From NCBI GenBank assembly GCA_022570795.1, contig JAKUDP010000009.1, positions 1,054,001-1,118,000 on the forward strand: a stretch of DNA of 64,000 nt, in the 5' to 3' direction. Position 1 is the stretch's first letter. Each line of letters starts with the position of its first letter. This stretch comes from Sphaerulina vaccinii. Lineage: Eukaryota > Ascomycota > Dothideomycetes > Mycosphaerellales > Mycosphaerellaceae. Of the stretch, positions 55,252 to 64,000 are shown piece after piece. The notes beneath the pieces were generated by a model. It was not told the DNA's origin and searched no databases. It was given only the letters and a program-made list of their open reading frames with translations. Position numbers and translations under genes: made by a program.

Positions 55252-56958
55252 TTAGTTCAGTCTAGGAAAGATCTGGACACCCATGTCGGCACACTCAGCT
55301 TCCACCATATGACCCCAAAGTTTGTACTTCATGATGAAGTCCGCACAGTCGCAAGCATGCCTGCGCGCCTTCTCGTCGGTCATGTCGTCGATCTTCTTGC
55401 CCAACAGCCAGTCTCGATCACTGTCCAGCAGTCTCTCCTCCCAGGTATCAGCGACCCAGGGTGCCAGTGGCGGCTGTCCCTTTCCTGCGGGGTCTCGAAG
55501 TCCTTGCAGGGCGCAGCGAAATTGGCCATCGTGGGACTGCACCAGTCCAGATACGTAGATTGCGACTCGCTTGGCAATGTCCAGTGGAATTTCGTCTCTG
55601 ACGGGGGCAAGACTGGAATCGAGCTCCATGATCGCAGAATCGTAACGACGCTTGAGGCTGAGCATGGCAGTATCCTCTGGCGTGTTGTCAGGATTCTCAT
55701 ACAGGTAGAGGTCGTACGGATATGGAGAAGGTATGAAGGGTGTATCGTTCAACGCCTTCTTTGCAGCACGTTCAAGGATTCTAGTCTTGAAGTCACTGAC
55801 AGCTTCCAAGGCTTCTTGTCTGGCAATGTTGATGTATCCGAATTGCTTGCCTCCCCCTTCACCTTCGGCTTTGCTGCCTGCGCCATCCTTACCAGCGCGG
55901 TTCAAAAAGGACAAGTTGACAGGCGCATCAGAAACCTCGAGCGGTGATTTCTCAGCTTCGTCATTGCTGGTGACTTGGAAGCCCCACTGTCTGTCATTCT
56001 CCGATTGTGTGGGACTGGCCTCCTCTGAATTCCCTGGATCCGCCTCGACGACGGGCGCCTCGTCGCTTCCTTCAGTGCCGTGAGAGCAGCCACTGTGGTC
56101 GACTGCGTCAATAAGGAGCTGCACAACATCTTCTGGCTCGGAGTTGCTGAACTTGCTCTTCTTTTTCTTTCGTGGCTTCGCCAGAACTGGTGCGTGCCCA
56201 TCGGTGACGATGGTGACATCGCGTGGCGGCTGGACAGCAAGGCTATCCGTCTCGACTATGTGGACAGAATCGCTGAACGCATTAGAGTCAGTTTCGAGCG
56301 CGACGCTGTTGGAATTGTTCTTCTTCCTGTTCCTTCGTGGCTTCGAGCGAGTCGGCGTGTACGGCTCGGTGGCAATTGCGACATCGCATGGTGTTTGAGT
56401 AGCAGAGTGAGCTGTCTCCGCTTCGTCGACAGTGCCACCGGGCGTGCCCAAGCCAGTTCCCGTTGCAACGTTGTCAGACTTGTTCTTTTTCTTCTTCTTT
56501 CGTGGCTTCGAGCGAGCTGGGGTATGGGTTTCGGTGACGACAGGAACGTTGACAGCGGCATGGGCAGCAGTGTTCACCATTGGCTCGTCCACGATATCAC
56601 TGAGCGTCTTCAGCTCGGGCTCAGCCTCGACATTGCTGAACTTGTCTTTCTTCTTTCGTGGCTTTGCGAGAATGGGTGCGTGCGTCTCAGGAGCACTGGT
56701 AACCTCGACAGGTTGCTGGACAGCAATAATGGTGACGGGCCTCTCGACAGGAGCACTAACTGGCAGCGGCTCGGCCTCAGCTTCGACATTGCTGAACTTG
56801 TTCTTCTTCTTTCGTGGCTTTGCCAGGATTGGCGCGTGCGTCTCGATGACGATGGGAACAACGACAGGTGGCTGAGAAGCGGGCGGAGCTGTCTCTGGCT
56901 TGTTGGTCGGGGGTTGCTCGCTCTGAGGCTTGCTGCTCTTCTTCTTCTTTGCCGCCAT
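55252..56958 (-). CDS. Hypothetical protein with five lysine-rich tandem repeats
   Basis: I do not recognise this protein. It is a single exon of 568 aa starting MAAKKKKSSKPQSEQPPTNK. The first 300 residues contain five copies of a unit with the core ETHAPILAKPRKKKNKFSN, with variants such as THTPARSKPRKKKKKNKS, YTPTRSKPRRNRKKNNSN and HAPVLAKPRKKKKSKFSN. Each lysine block looks like a nuclear or nucleolar localisation signal, separated by acidic, Pro/Val-rich spacers. The C-terminal 200 residues are ordered-looking, with WGFQVTSND, FLNRAGKDG and DTWEERLLDSDRDWLLGKKI, and may be a conserved fungal domain. The repeat may bind nucleic acid, which is only an inference. Confidence 0.8.
   Translation of the reverse strand: MAAKKKKSSKPQSEQPPTNKPETAPPASQPPVVVPIVIETHAPILAKPRKKKNKFSNVEAEAEPLPVSAPVERPVTIIAVQQPVEVTSAPETHAPILAKPRKKKDKFSNVEAEPELKTLSDIVDEPMVNTAAHAAVNVPVVTETHTPARSKPRKKKKKNKSDNVATGTGLGTPGGTVDEAETAHSATQTPCDVAIATEPYTPTRSKPRRNRKKNNSNSVALETDSNAFSDSVHIVETDSLAVQPPRDVTIVTDGHAPVLAKPRKKKKSKFSNSEPEDVVQLLIDAVDHSGCSHGTEGSDEAPVVEADPGNSEEASPTQSENDRQWGFQVTSNDEAEKSPLEVSDAPVNLSFLNRAGKDGAGSKAEGEGGGKQFGYINIARQEALEAVSDFKTRILERAAKKALNDTPFIPSPYPYDLYLYENPDNTPEDTAMLSLKRRYDSAIMELDSSLAPVRDEIPLDIAKRVAIYVSGLVQSHDGQFRCALQGLRDPAGKGQPPLAPWVADTWEERLLDSDRDWLLGKKIDDMTDEKARRHACDCADFIMKYKLWGHMVEAECADMGVQIFPRLN
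56140..56870 (-). repeat. Five in-frame tandem repeats of 156-165 bp
   Basis: The plus-strand core CGTGGCTT(C/T)G occurs at 56171, 56336, 56501, 56657 and 56813. Spacings are 165, 165, 156 and 156 bp, which are 55 or 52 codons. All five encode the lysine-rich unit of the hypothetical protein. The first and second units in protein order are the most alike, which suggests the latest duplication there. Confidence 0.85.
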
Positions 56959-57432
56959 GTTGTTCTGAGCCGATGGAGTATTTCAAAGTGGTTATGTCAG
57001 GTGAAGAGCTTTTCTGTAAAGTAGAGGTGCAGGTGAAGTCGACGGCTCGCGCGCTCAGAGATGACGCTCGCGCCTTCCAGCAAACATGAACGCTTCACTT
57101 TGAATAAAGTTAGGCAACAACATAAGTAGGAGTTCAATGCTCAGCCGAAAGCGACGTTGCCGATCCAAGCTACATCGCGATTAGACAGAGACGAGAAGGC
57201 CGACTTGACGGCGCGACATGTGTGTCCCAATACCATTGAAAATGTTTGCTAGTCTCCACCTCCGCCAGCTCGCCGGTGTTTCCTCGTCTGTGCCATTAGC
57301 TGCACAGGACTGAAACTTGTGATGCGGAAATGATGGCTCTGAAATACATATCCTTGACGAACATTGTGCTTACATCGTCTCGTCACTTTCGCATGCTCGC
57401 GGAGAGATTCCTACTGATACATCCTGCTATCA
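56959..57432. other. Intergenic between two minus-strand genes
   Basis: This 474-bp gap should hold the repeat-protein promoter and the GRASP gene 3' end. No gene seen. Confidence 0.5.
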
Positions 57433-58494
57433 CTACTCAGCTGGCTGAGCTGGCGATGCAGCCTTTGGTAGTCCGCCTGCTTTAGGAGGTGGAGGAGGCA
57501 GGCTGCTCGCTTTCGGCGTCGATCCTCCATCGAGCTCACGACTCTTCTGCTCCCCTTCCGCGAAGTAGTCGTCGAGACCAGATGCTGGTGCATGATGAGC
57601 TCGTGCTTTTCTGGGCTTCCCAGCTGGCGGTGCCTTTGCAGTGCCATCCGCTGGTGGTGGCGGCGAAGTACCAGGCGTGAAGTTCATGTTCGCAGGCACT
57701 AAGAAGTCTCCTCCCACTGGCGCTGATTGCCCAGTATTGTCATCGTGCCCAGCCTGTGCTGGGTATGCAGAGGCGGCTTCGCCACTCTCGAACATCGTCT
57801 CTCCTGGGTCGGTGGAAGGCTCGCCGAGCGGCGCAGGAATACGATGGAGTGCACCGTAGCCTAGAACGCACCCAAGCGATCCTTCTCCGCCCCAGTTCTT
57901 GGCTGGTGTGATGGTCACCATTCTCGTCACATCATACTCCTGGTTATATACCCACAACCTAAGAGCAGAGTTCATATAGCTTTCAACTAATCGCCCCAAC
58001 GCCGCATCACCTCGCAAGGTCGGCGCATCAGGACTACCGATCACGTAGTCCGAGTATGGCAGGAGACCAGCGACATCGGCAGGCGAGTTTGGCATGACAT
58101 CGAGAATGTGCCAAACATCATTAACCATGTCAAGAGGAGCCCATTGTAGAGCGAGTCCCAGCGCGTCGCCCGCAGGAGGCACAGTGACATAGACTTCCCG
58201 GATCTGGCTTCCTTTGGCACCGAAGACTCCAAGACTGATTGTTGATCCTGCGCAATTGCGGACTTCAGTCATGAACAGGCTAGGATCCGGATTGTCGATA
58301 TTATGTCCATTTATGCCAATGATGAAGTCAAACCACGGCTCTAGCAGGATCTGACTGTTTGTGTTGCGCAAGACTTGGAAGCCATAGTGGTTGCCAGATG
58401 TAGGAGCAGAAGATTGAGAGCTAGCGTTTGTTATGTTTGGATCTGAATCCAGACGCGATATGAAGCGATTGAGGGTGCCGAAGAGGTTGGCCAT
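57433..58494 (-). CDS. GRH1: Golgi reassembly-stacking protein homologue (GRASP65/Grh1 type)
   Basis: Peripheral protein of the early secretory pathway, with roles in ER-Golgi traffic and unconventional secretion in fungi. It is a single exon of 353 aa from MANLFGTLNRFISRLDSDPN. Two PDZ-like GRASP repeats fill about residues 30-220: GNHYGFQVLRNTNSQILLEP with WFDFIIGINGHNIDN, then WHILDVMPNSPADVAGLLPY. GGEGSLGCVLGYGALHRIP closes the second. Residue 2 is Ala, not Gly, so N-myristoylation is not possible, as in yeast Grh1. The C-terminal third is Pro/Ala-rich and disordered (PPPPADGTAKAPPAGKPRKA). The frame is open upstream to 58716, but no family sequence lies there. Confidence 0.93.
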   Translation of the reverse strand: MANLFGTLNRFISRLDSDPNITNASSQSSAPTSGNHYGFQVLRNTNSQILLEPWFDFIIGINGHNIDNPDPSLFMTEVRNCAGSTISLGVFGAKGSQIREVYVTVPPAGDALGLALQWAPLDMVNDVWHILDVMPNSPADVAGLLPYSDYVIGSPDAPTLRGDAALGRLVESYMNSALRLWVYNQEYDVTRMVTITPAKNWGGEGSLGCVLGYGALHRIPAPLGEPSTDPGETMFESGEAASAYPAQAGHDDNTGQSAPVGGDFLVPANMNFTPGTSPPPPADGTAKAPPAGKPRKARAHHAPASGLDDYFAEGEQKSRELDGGSTPKASSLPPPPPKAGGLPKAASPAQPAE

Positions 58495-60147
58495 CTTTGT
58501 ACCTGAGCAGTAAGATCCTTTAGTTTGATGTTTTCGGCGGCGACTGCGAGGTCTGACTGTCCGTACTGCGCAGAATGTAGATGTATGGAAGAGCAAGGGA
58601 GGGCAGGTGAAGATGGTCAAGGTTCTTCGACTAACCAAGAGAGCGGTTCGGTTCGGGCCTTCGCATTCCACTTTCGCACAACACCAGACATGATTCTCCG
58701 AAGGAAAGAGATTCAAGATGACCGGAGCTCATTACCAAGATATTGCTAGGTTTGTACTTTTCGTTCAGCTCACTGTCTCTAGACCGCCGAAGATATCACC
58801 ACTCGACATAGGACATTGTCTCGAATACTACATGACTTGGATGTTATCGCCGTTCAGCTCAATAGATAGACCTTCAGTCCGTACAGACTTGCCACTGGAC
58901 AAATACAGGACATGCTCGGTTTGGCTGCAGTTCCACCTTGCATCTACATTGAACACGACTTGCCTTACACTCTTCACAGGTCTGGTCATTGACCTCATGG
59001 CCTTTCACGACGTGCTCAGCCAGAACCAATGTTTTCGGTCTAGAGGCAAGAACCAGGAAACAGCAAAAGGTATATCTCAATGCTACTCAGCGCGACAAGT
59101 GCTCGCAGATTGGATCAAATTGCACCACCGCTTTCCTGTCGTGCATGTGAAAACGGCCAAGGATAAGGATCGTGAAAGTGGGGCCATCTCACAGGGCTGA
59201 TGAAGGCTCCGTTTTCGTCTCACTCGACTTCTTGTTAGTTCGGCAGGATCTTGAAGGATTGCTGATGTTCTGCTGCCCGAAACATGCTACGTTTGTATCT
59301 CCATCGTTCTTTATCCCTTTCCATCTGGCCCCTTGTGGAACGCGCGTCCGTGTAAATGATCGTTCAGCGATGCGACAAGGACAACAAATGAGGTTCGAGC
59401 TTTACAGGTGATTTTATACATTTGCTTAGCTGGCAGTTCGACGGCGGCTAAGGGATCATAAATCTTTGACCTCCATCTGGCCAGTGTCAAGCTGCCTAGG
59501 GATCCGATTTGTGCGGGCAACCGTTATAGAGACGCAATTGGGCTTGCGCTCGGACTCACGCACAGCCAAACTCAGGCGAATGCATATTTTCACCTGTATA
59601 TCGGTGCACCCCTGGAAATAGCACTGGTTTAGGAGGTACGCTTGTGATCTCAACGTAGCAAGCCACATCGGCCACAGTCTCGGACGGAGACACAGCAACA
59701 AACGAGGCTGACTACGGACAGCGCGACATGTGCTGCAACCCATCAGCAGGCTCGAGGCTCAGCTGTCTGTACACACATTGCTGCTCTCATCAGGCTGAGG
59801 ATTCGATGATGATGATGGCTGCATCTGCGCACAGTCAGCAGTAACCAGCGATAAGCGAACTCTATTCGTTCAAAAAAGCTCTACCCGGATCGCTTCGCTT
59901 AACTCTGCTTGGTCTTTGAGCATTTTAGCTTCAAACTTTCGCTGGCAACACAATACCAACACCAGTCAATTGCTCGCGAGCAACCAGACAATCGCGTGCC
60001 TGCGTGCCTGTGCTGCGGCGCGGCTTCTGACAGGTCGAACAGGCTGAATACGTGAGCTACCTAGAATGAGGTGAGAGGGAGCACCACATTTCATTGTTTC
60101 GCATCGATTCTGCTGCCTTGTTCTTCTGCATCTCCTTCGTGTTCAGC
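58495..60147. promoter_or_regulatory. Long divergent intergenic region: GRASP and GT25-type gene
   Basis: At 1.65 kb this is the largest gap in the window. It must hold both promoters. A 160-codon plus-strand frame at 58718-59200 and a 95-codon minus frame at 59456-59743 have no motifs, and their composition does not look like protein. C/T-rich runs appear near 59900-60000, as in fungal core promoters. Confidence 0.4.
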
Positions 60148-61480
60148 ATGTCGTCGCTCTCTGGGCCACTGCTACCCATGAAGTCGGAGTCAGGAGATTC
60201 TGGCAATACGAATACATCATTTCTGTCTAACGTATCTAGTCTGCTCACGAAAAGGACGATACGTGCAGCAGCTGTCGGATTTGGAGTTGTATCTCTTCTT
60301 GCAATCTTCAGTTCTTCCAGATATGGGCCAGCAACGTTCAGAGCCTCTCAAGGCGGCGAGCAGCTCTACAACGATATCTTGAATGAAACACTTGGAGTAA
60401 GATGCGCCATCCAGCTACCTACCATACCCCACTGACTTGTAATGTAGTTTGAGAAGCTATACTCGATCATCATGCCCTCTCGGACCGACCTGCGAGATTC
60501 TCTCCAGCTAGCAGCAACGTTGACAGACCTCAAGATCGATATCGTTGACGGCAAGGCTGCACCAGAAGACCAAAAAGCCTTCCCTCCACATGCAGAAGAC
60601 TTTGGAACACACAACCCTGCCATGGGGGCCTGGTACCTGCTGAAACACACTCGCATTGTTTAGAGATACTTGCTTACCTTCTACTCACAGGCGAGCACAC
60701 ATGGACATACTGCGAACGATTGTCGAGCAGAACATCTCCTCAGCCATCGTGATGGAAAGTGATGTGGACTGGGACATTCGGATAAAGACTCAAATGCAAA
60801 GCTTGGCCAGAGCTTCGAGACTGCTGACACAACCTGGTATGGAAAACGAGTGGCTCATGGAGAATGGTGCCAACATAATAAGCTTGCCGACTACTTCACC
60901 CTACGGAGACGATTGGGACCTACTGTGGCTCGGACACTGCGGTGCAGACTTACCTGAAGATGGAGGTCACATTCCAATCGGTCGAGCAGTCTACCACGAC
61001 GAAACCGTGCCTCCGATCAAGAAACTCAAGATACGAGGGCGATTCAGAGAACAGCTGCAAGAGTTCGGTAACGAGACGAGGATCGTCTCTCACACAAACG
61101 ACAATCTCTGCTCGATTGCGTATGCTATCTCGCAGAAAGGTGCTCGCAAGTTTCTATACGAGATGGGTATCAAGAGACTCGACGCAGCAGCAGACTTGAT
61201 GATCGCTTGGCTCTGTGACGGTGTGCATGGCAGGCCCATGCATAAGTGTTTGACTGTCAATCCTCAACTGTTCAATCAACATCGAGCCGCTGGGCCTATG
61301 AACAAGGCGAGTAACATTCAGAGTTACAAGGGCACTATCAAGCATTCCAGCACGGAGAATATTATGTACGGCACGAAAGTCAACTTTGAACCTCTGTTGA
61401 AGGGCAGTACCGATTACACCGATTATATTGAATGGGGCCACGACTGGAAAGCTGAGGAGGCAGCGAGGGAAGCGGCATGA
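60148..61480 (+). CDS. Type II membrane glycosyltransferase, GT25-like
   Basis: Probable Golgi enzyme of the LPS-type glycosyltransferase family 25 (fungal form). The model is join(60148..60396, 60448..60632, 60691..61480), 407 aa. Introns are 51 and 58 nt. Joins give NDILNETLGFEKLYSIIMPS and HNPAMGAWRAHMDILRTIVE. A cytosolic N-terminus precedes one membrane segment near residues 40-60 (AAAVGFGVVSLLAIFSS). The metal-binding acidic motif is AIVMESDVDWDIRI, followed by DWDLLWLGHCGADL and AYAISQKGARKFLYEMG, all usual in this fungal group. An upstream in-frame ATG at 60094 would add 18 hydrophobic residues and is less likely. Intron 2 carries the second copy of the shared intron block. The acceptor sugar is unknown. 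Confidence 0.88.
60635..60684 (+). repeat. Introner-like shared intron block, copy 2
   Basis: This block makes up almost all of GT25-type intron 2 (60633-60690). It matches 6580-6629 at 44 of 50 positions, with the last 23 bases identical and only transitions between the copies. It ends six bases before the intron end. The match stops exactly inside the intron on both sides, and the surrounding exons are unrelated. Confidence 0.7.
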
Positions 61481-61841
61481 TTGGGCGAGCATGAATCTGG
61501 ACATATCTTTTCTATGATACCCATGGACTGGTTGTAATGTACTGAAAGCGTTCAAGCGAATTGGAATTCCGGAGACGGACAAGGCTAGTAAACAGTACTA
61601 GAAGAAAGCCATATATCTATGGCAGGGAGGAATGTATACTATCAGTGTGAAGCTGACTATTCTCCGCGCAATGGGATCAGACCTTTCATTTCAAGTTGGC
61701 GGGTTGTATAAGGGCGTGATGAAGAGAACAGCACTCTAGCATCTTCGATGGGAAAGCTCTGCCAGATACTGTGTGTACATGAAGCCGATCATGGAAACCT
61801 GGCCGCGACGCAATGCCTGTTTTCAACATCTTCCTCGTCGT
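61481..61841. other. Intergenic, convergent 3' ends
   Basis: This 361-bp gap lies between convergent genes. Nothing recognised. Confidence 0.5.
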
Positions 61842-63120
61842 CTAGTGCTGCTCTTCGTCAACAGATTGTAGCCCACCTCCATCGAGTGTCCGGCTCCCGC
61901 TCCTGCGCATCCAAGAATATGTCGGTTCTGGTAAAAGCGGTGAGGGAGCAGTCCTAGCTGGACCGCGAGTTGTGATTGCCGCCTGCCAGCTTGCCTCCAG
62001 ATCGTAGCGTTGCGCTTCTACCGCGGAATCTGTTCGCAAAGTCGGCTCGCCGTGTCTCCACGTGCCGGTACCGCTCGATTCGGTCGAACACGACTTGCTG
62101 CCCCAGCTCTTGACTGATGTCAGAAAGCCAATCTTGACCTTAGGCTCTGAATTTGGAGCGGCCAGCATTGGTCTCGCCGCGGGTAGCCTCCTCGGGCTTG
62201 GTTCCGAGATAGAAGATCTTCTCCTTGAAGGATCGAAGTCCCTCCGCCAAAAGGATCGATGGAACAGTGGTTTCAGGATGGGCGCATTGACTGCCAATAT
62301 GCCAGTGATTTCTTCCCTGGCACCCCAGCGACTGCCATTGAGAGGCGAATCAAGCGAAAGTAACCCATTGACGATGCCTATGATTGCAGCTGCCATGACG
62401 AAGAAACCCGAGCAAAGGAAGACGGTCAGGATGATCTTGCGTCCAGTGGGGGCTCTCATCTGCCACAGCAGTGGCAACGGTACTGTCAGTATTGCGGCGT
62501 CCGTGAGAACATTGAGGACAACAGCGGCGTAAAAATCTTGCATGCGCTTCGAGCACTGCGCTGGAGGATTCGGCAAAATGCTCCAATTCAAATGGAAGGG
62601 ACGACAGCTCGTCGTTATGGTCAGGATGACCGCCACGTATGTAAGACCACATGCAACTGCGAGAGCTTTCATCGGGCGATGTTGAGGGAGGCCTGAGGTG
62701 AGCCGATGAAGGAAGAACAAGACTTGTACCTTCAGCCCCCAAATGAGCGTGATGTACGAGTACCACGTTACAAGCTGATGTCACATCAGCTCATGTATGT
62801 AGATCGTGGTGCTAAAAACTCACTTGTAGCTTCTTGCTAGTGGTGATAATGTCAACCTCACAGGGACTGAAGTCTTTGAGGTCATCTCCGGTGTAATCGG
62901 TACTGCCACAGTAGTATGTGGCAAGTGAGGTGGCCGTACAGCAAAAGAAGCATAGCAGAACGACTATGGCCATGTAGTCATCGCCTTGCAGCTGGAAGCC
63001 TCTCACGCGAAACCGGACGATAAGTCGAAGCGCAACAGCCAAAGATCCGATCACTGTCCAAGCACCCAGCTCCCACACGAAGGACTCATGGCGATAAATC
63101 TTTCTACACCGACACGTCAT
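61842..63120 (-). CDS. SAT4-type rhodopsin-like integral membrane protein
   Basis: Member of the large fungal seven-TM family (often called rhodopsin or SAT4 domain), whose functions are mostly unknown. The model is join(63120..62824, 62774..61842), 409 aa, with a 49-nt intron. The join gives DIITTSKKLQLVTWYSYITL. Family marks are the first helices ELGAWTVIGSLAVALRLIVR and QGDDYMAIVVLLCFFCC, then VILTITTSCRPFHLNWSILP, DAAILTVPLPLLWQMR and RKIILTVFLCSGFFVMAAAI. The cytosolic tail of about 130 residues is Ser/Arg-rich. The start is the first ATG, and codons before it have no ATG in frame. No neighbouring biosynthetic genes suggest a pathway, so the role stays open. Confidence 0.87.
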
Positions 63121-64000
63121 GTCTAAGTGCTTGCGAACAGTTCTACTGTCCAGTATCAACTGGACTTTTTGGAGCCTGGTCGGTCGGTGATGCCAGAGAT
63201 CGCTGTGTGCGTCCTTGCGCTAGGTGTGACGAGCATTCCCCTTCGTTAAAGAGCACATATAGCTCAACGAGTAGTGTCTTTGGATGTCTGATCGAGTTGG
63301 TACTGCAAGCAAGCAAGTCAGGTGAAAATTTAGTCTGGCGGTTTGAGATATGTCAGGATTGCGGCTGGTGATGCTAGGTAGAGATGCAGGTTCATCGTGT
63401 TCACGATACATATCCTGACCTCTCTCATCCGGACATGGCTTGCTACTGGTGTTGCGCTCGCCTCGTGAACTCTGTGAGGGCGTGCCGACTTTTTGCCAGT
63501 GAGCATCGCTGTTCGACCGAAGATGCGATGACTGTGCCACGCATGGCTCCATGATCTGAGATAAGTCTTCATGCTTCTCGCGTGTCAAACGCAGGAAGAG
63601 ACCAGGACGCCGCAATGGCCACAGCCAGTCGGTGAGTGTGTCGAGTCGCAGTGGATCATGGCCATATACAAAGCAAATAGTCTCTAGACGCGTTTCAGAA
63701 GATGTCAGACGCGACTTGTACTTGTCTAAGGCTTCACCTCACAGAAGGTCTCCTACCTTGGGACGCGTGATTTCGCACCTCATTGACGCGTCAAAGGCTG
63801 CTCAGTGTGCAATATCGTAGCGAATGGCTATCCCCGCGTTCGTATGCAGACCGTTCCTGTTCCTGGTGAAAGGGTTCCGGCTAGATGCTCTGGTGGAGCA
63901 GGAGAAATGTACATGTACTAGGCCGAAAGCGGGAGGTGACGAAAGTCACAAGTGAGTTTCCACGCATTGTAGAACATGCTAACCTACTGTCAATATCAAT
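63121..64000. other. Intergenic to window edge
   Basis: This 880-bp stretch lies upstream of the SAT4-type gene. Frames at 63220-63615 (minus) and 63632-63820 (plus) are open but show no motif or likely splice partners. Nothing is called. Confidence 0.45.

Noticed and set aside
58718..59200. 160-codon plus-strand open frame in the longest intergenic gap
   Set aside because: No domain, odd composition and no splice partners. It begins close to the divergent GRASP promoter.
63220..63615. 131-codon minus-strand open frame near the window edge
   Set aside because: No motif and no support from neighbouring exons.
1..64000. tRNA, rRNA, transposon, CRISPR or secondary-metabolite cluster
   Set aside because: I looked for tRNA B-box-like sequence, reverse transcriptase or transposase motifs, terminal repeats, regular spacers, and polyketide or peptide synthase signatures. 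I recognised none. A covariance or profile search would be decisive.

Overview
The window is nuclear DNA of a filamentous ascomycete. Short GT-AG introns (about 45-110 nt, often with a CTAAC- or CTGAC-type branch site) interrupt most genes. Genes are closely packed on both strands with mixed functions. The protein set (INCENP/Sli15, CSN12-type PCI protein, Grh1/GRASP, Pet117, Vma10, a SAT4-type rhodopsin-like membrane protein, a DUF917-fused hydantoinase) is fungal. Two introns 54 kb apart that share a near-identical block recall the introner-like elements known from Dothideomycetes (Mycosphaerellales). I therefore lean to that class, by inference only.

Layout. 0.4-8.7 kb: a nitrogen or hydantoin/purine-type block with an APC amino-acid permease, a hydantoinase A/DUF917 protein, a divergent NCS1 transporter and a SnoaL-like pseudogene broken by one in-frame stop. 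9-13.7 kb: ribosomal protein eL20, a CSN12/PCID2-like protein and a BTB protein. 14.7-17.3 kb: a divergent pair of an amidohydrolase (decarboxylase type) and an enoyl-CoA hydratase. 17.7-25 kb: three fungal proteins without clear function (a basic protein, a long coiled-coil protein, and an orphan with an internal duplication). 25.4-33.2 kb: a secreted aldose 1-epimerase, a four-TM protein and a large J-domain protein. 33.4-40.6 kb: a frameshifted FAD oxidoreductase, a mitochondrial acyl-CoA dehydrogenase and INCENP. 41-49.1 kb: a frameshifted secreted beta-propeller gene, PET117, VMA10, a small ORF, a lipase with micro-exons, a cyclase-family protein and a hypothetical protein. 49.5-58.5 kb: a small tail-anchored protein, a disordered protein, CCT3, a TLC-domain protein, a protein with five lysine-rich repeats, and Grh1. 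60-63 kb: a GT25-type glycosyltransferase and a SAT4-type membrane protein.

Most neighbours are unrelated housekeeping genes. The hydantoinase, NCS1 transporter and amino-acid permease are the only group that reads as a possible pathway. The most unusual signals are in gene structure. They are the shared intron block (6580-6629 and 60635-60684), a lipase whose nucleophile elbow is assembled from a 10-nt and a 2-nt exon, VMA10 with a 9-nt exon and an ATG-only coding exon, and three accessory genes carrying one or two disabling lesions. I saw no transposon, CRISPR array, rRNA gene or convincing tRNA gene. All exon joins come from reading splice signals and family conservation by eye.
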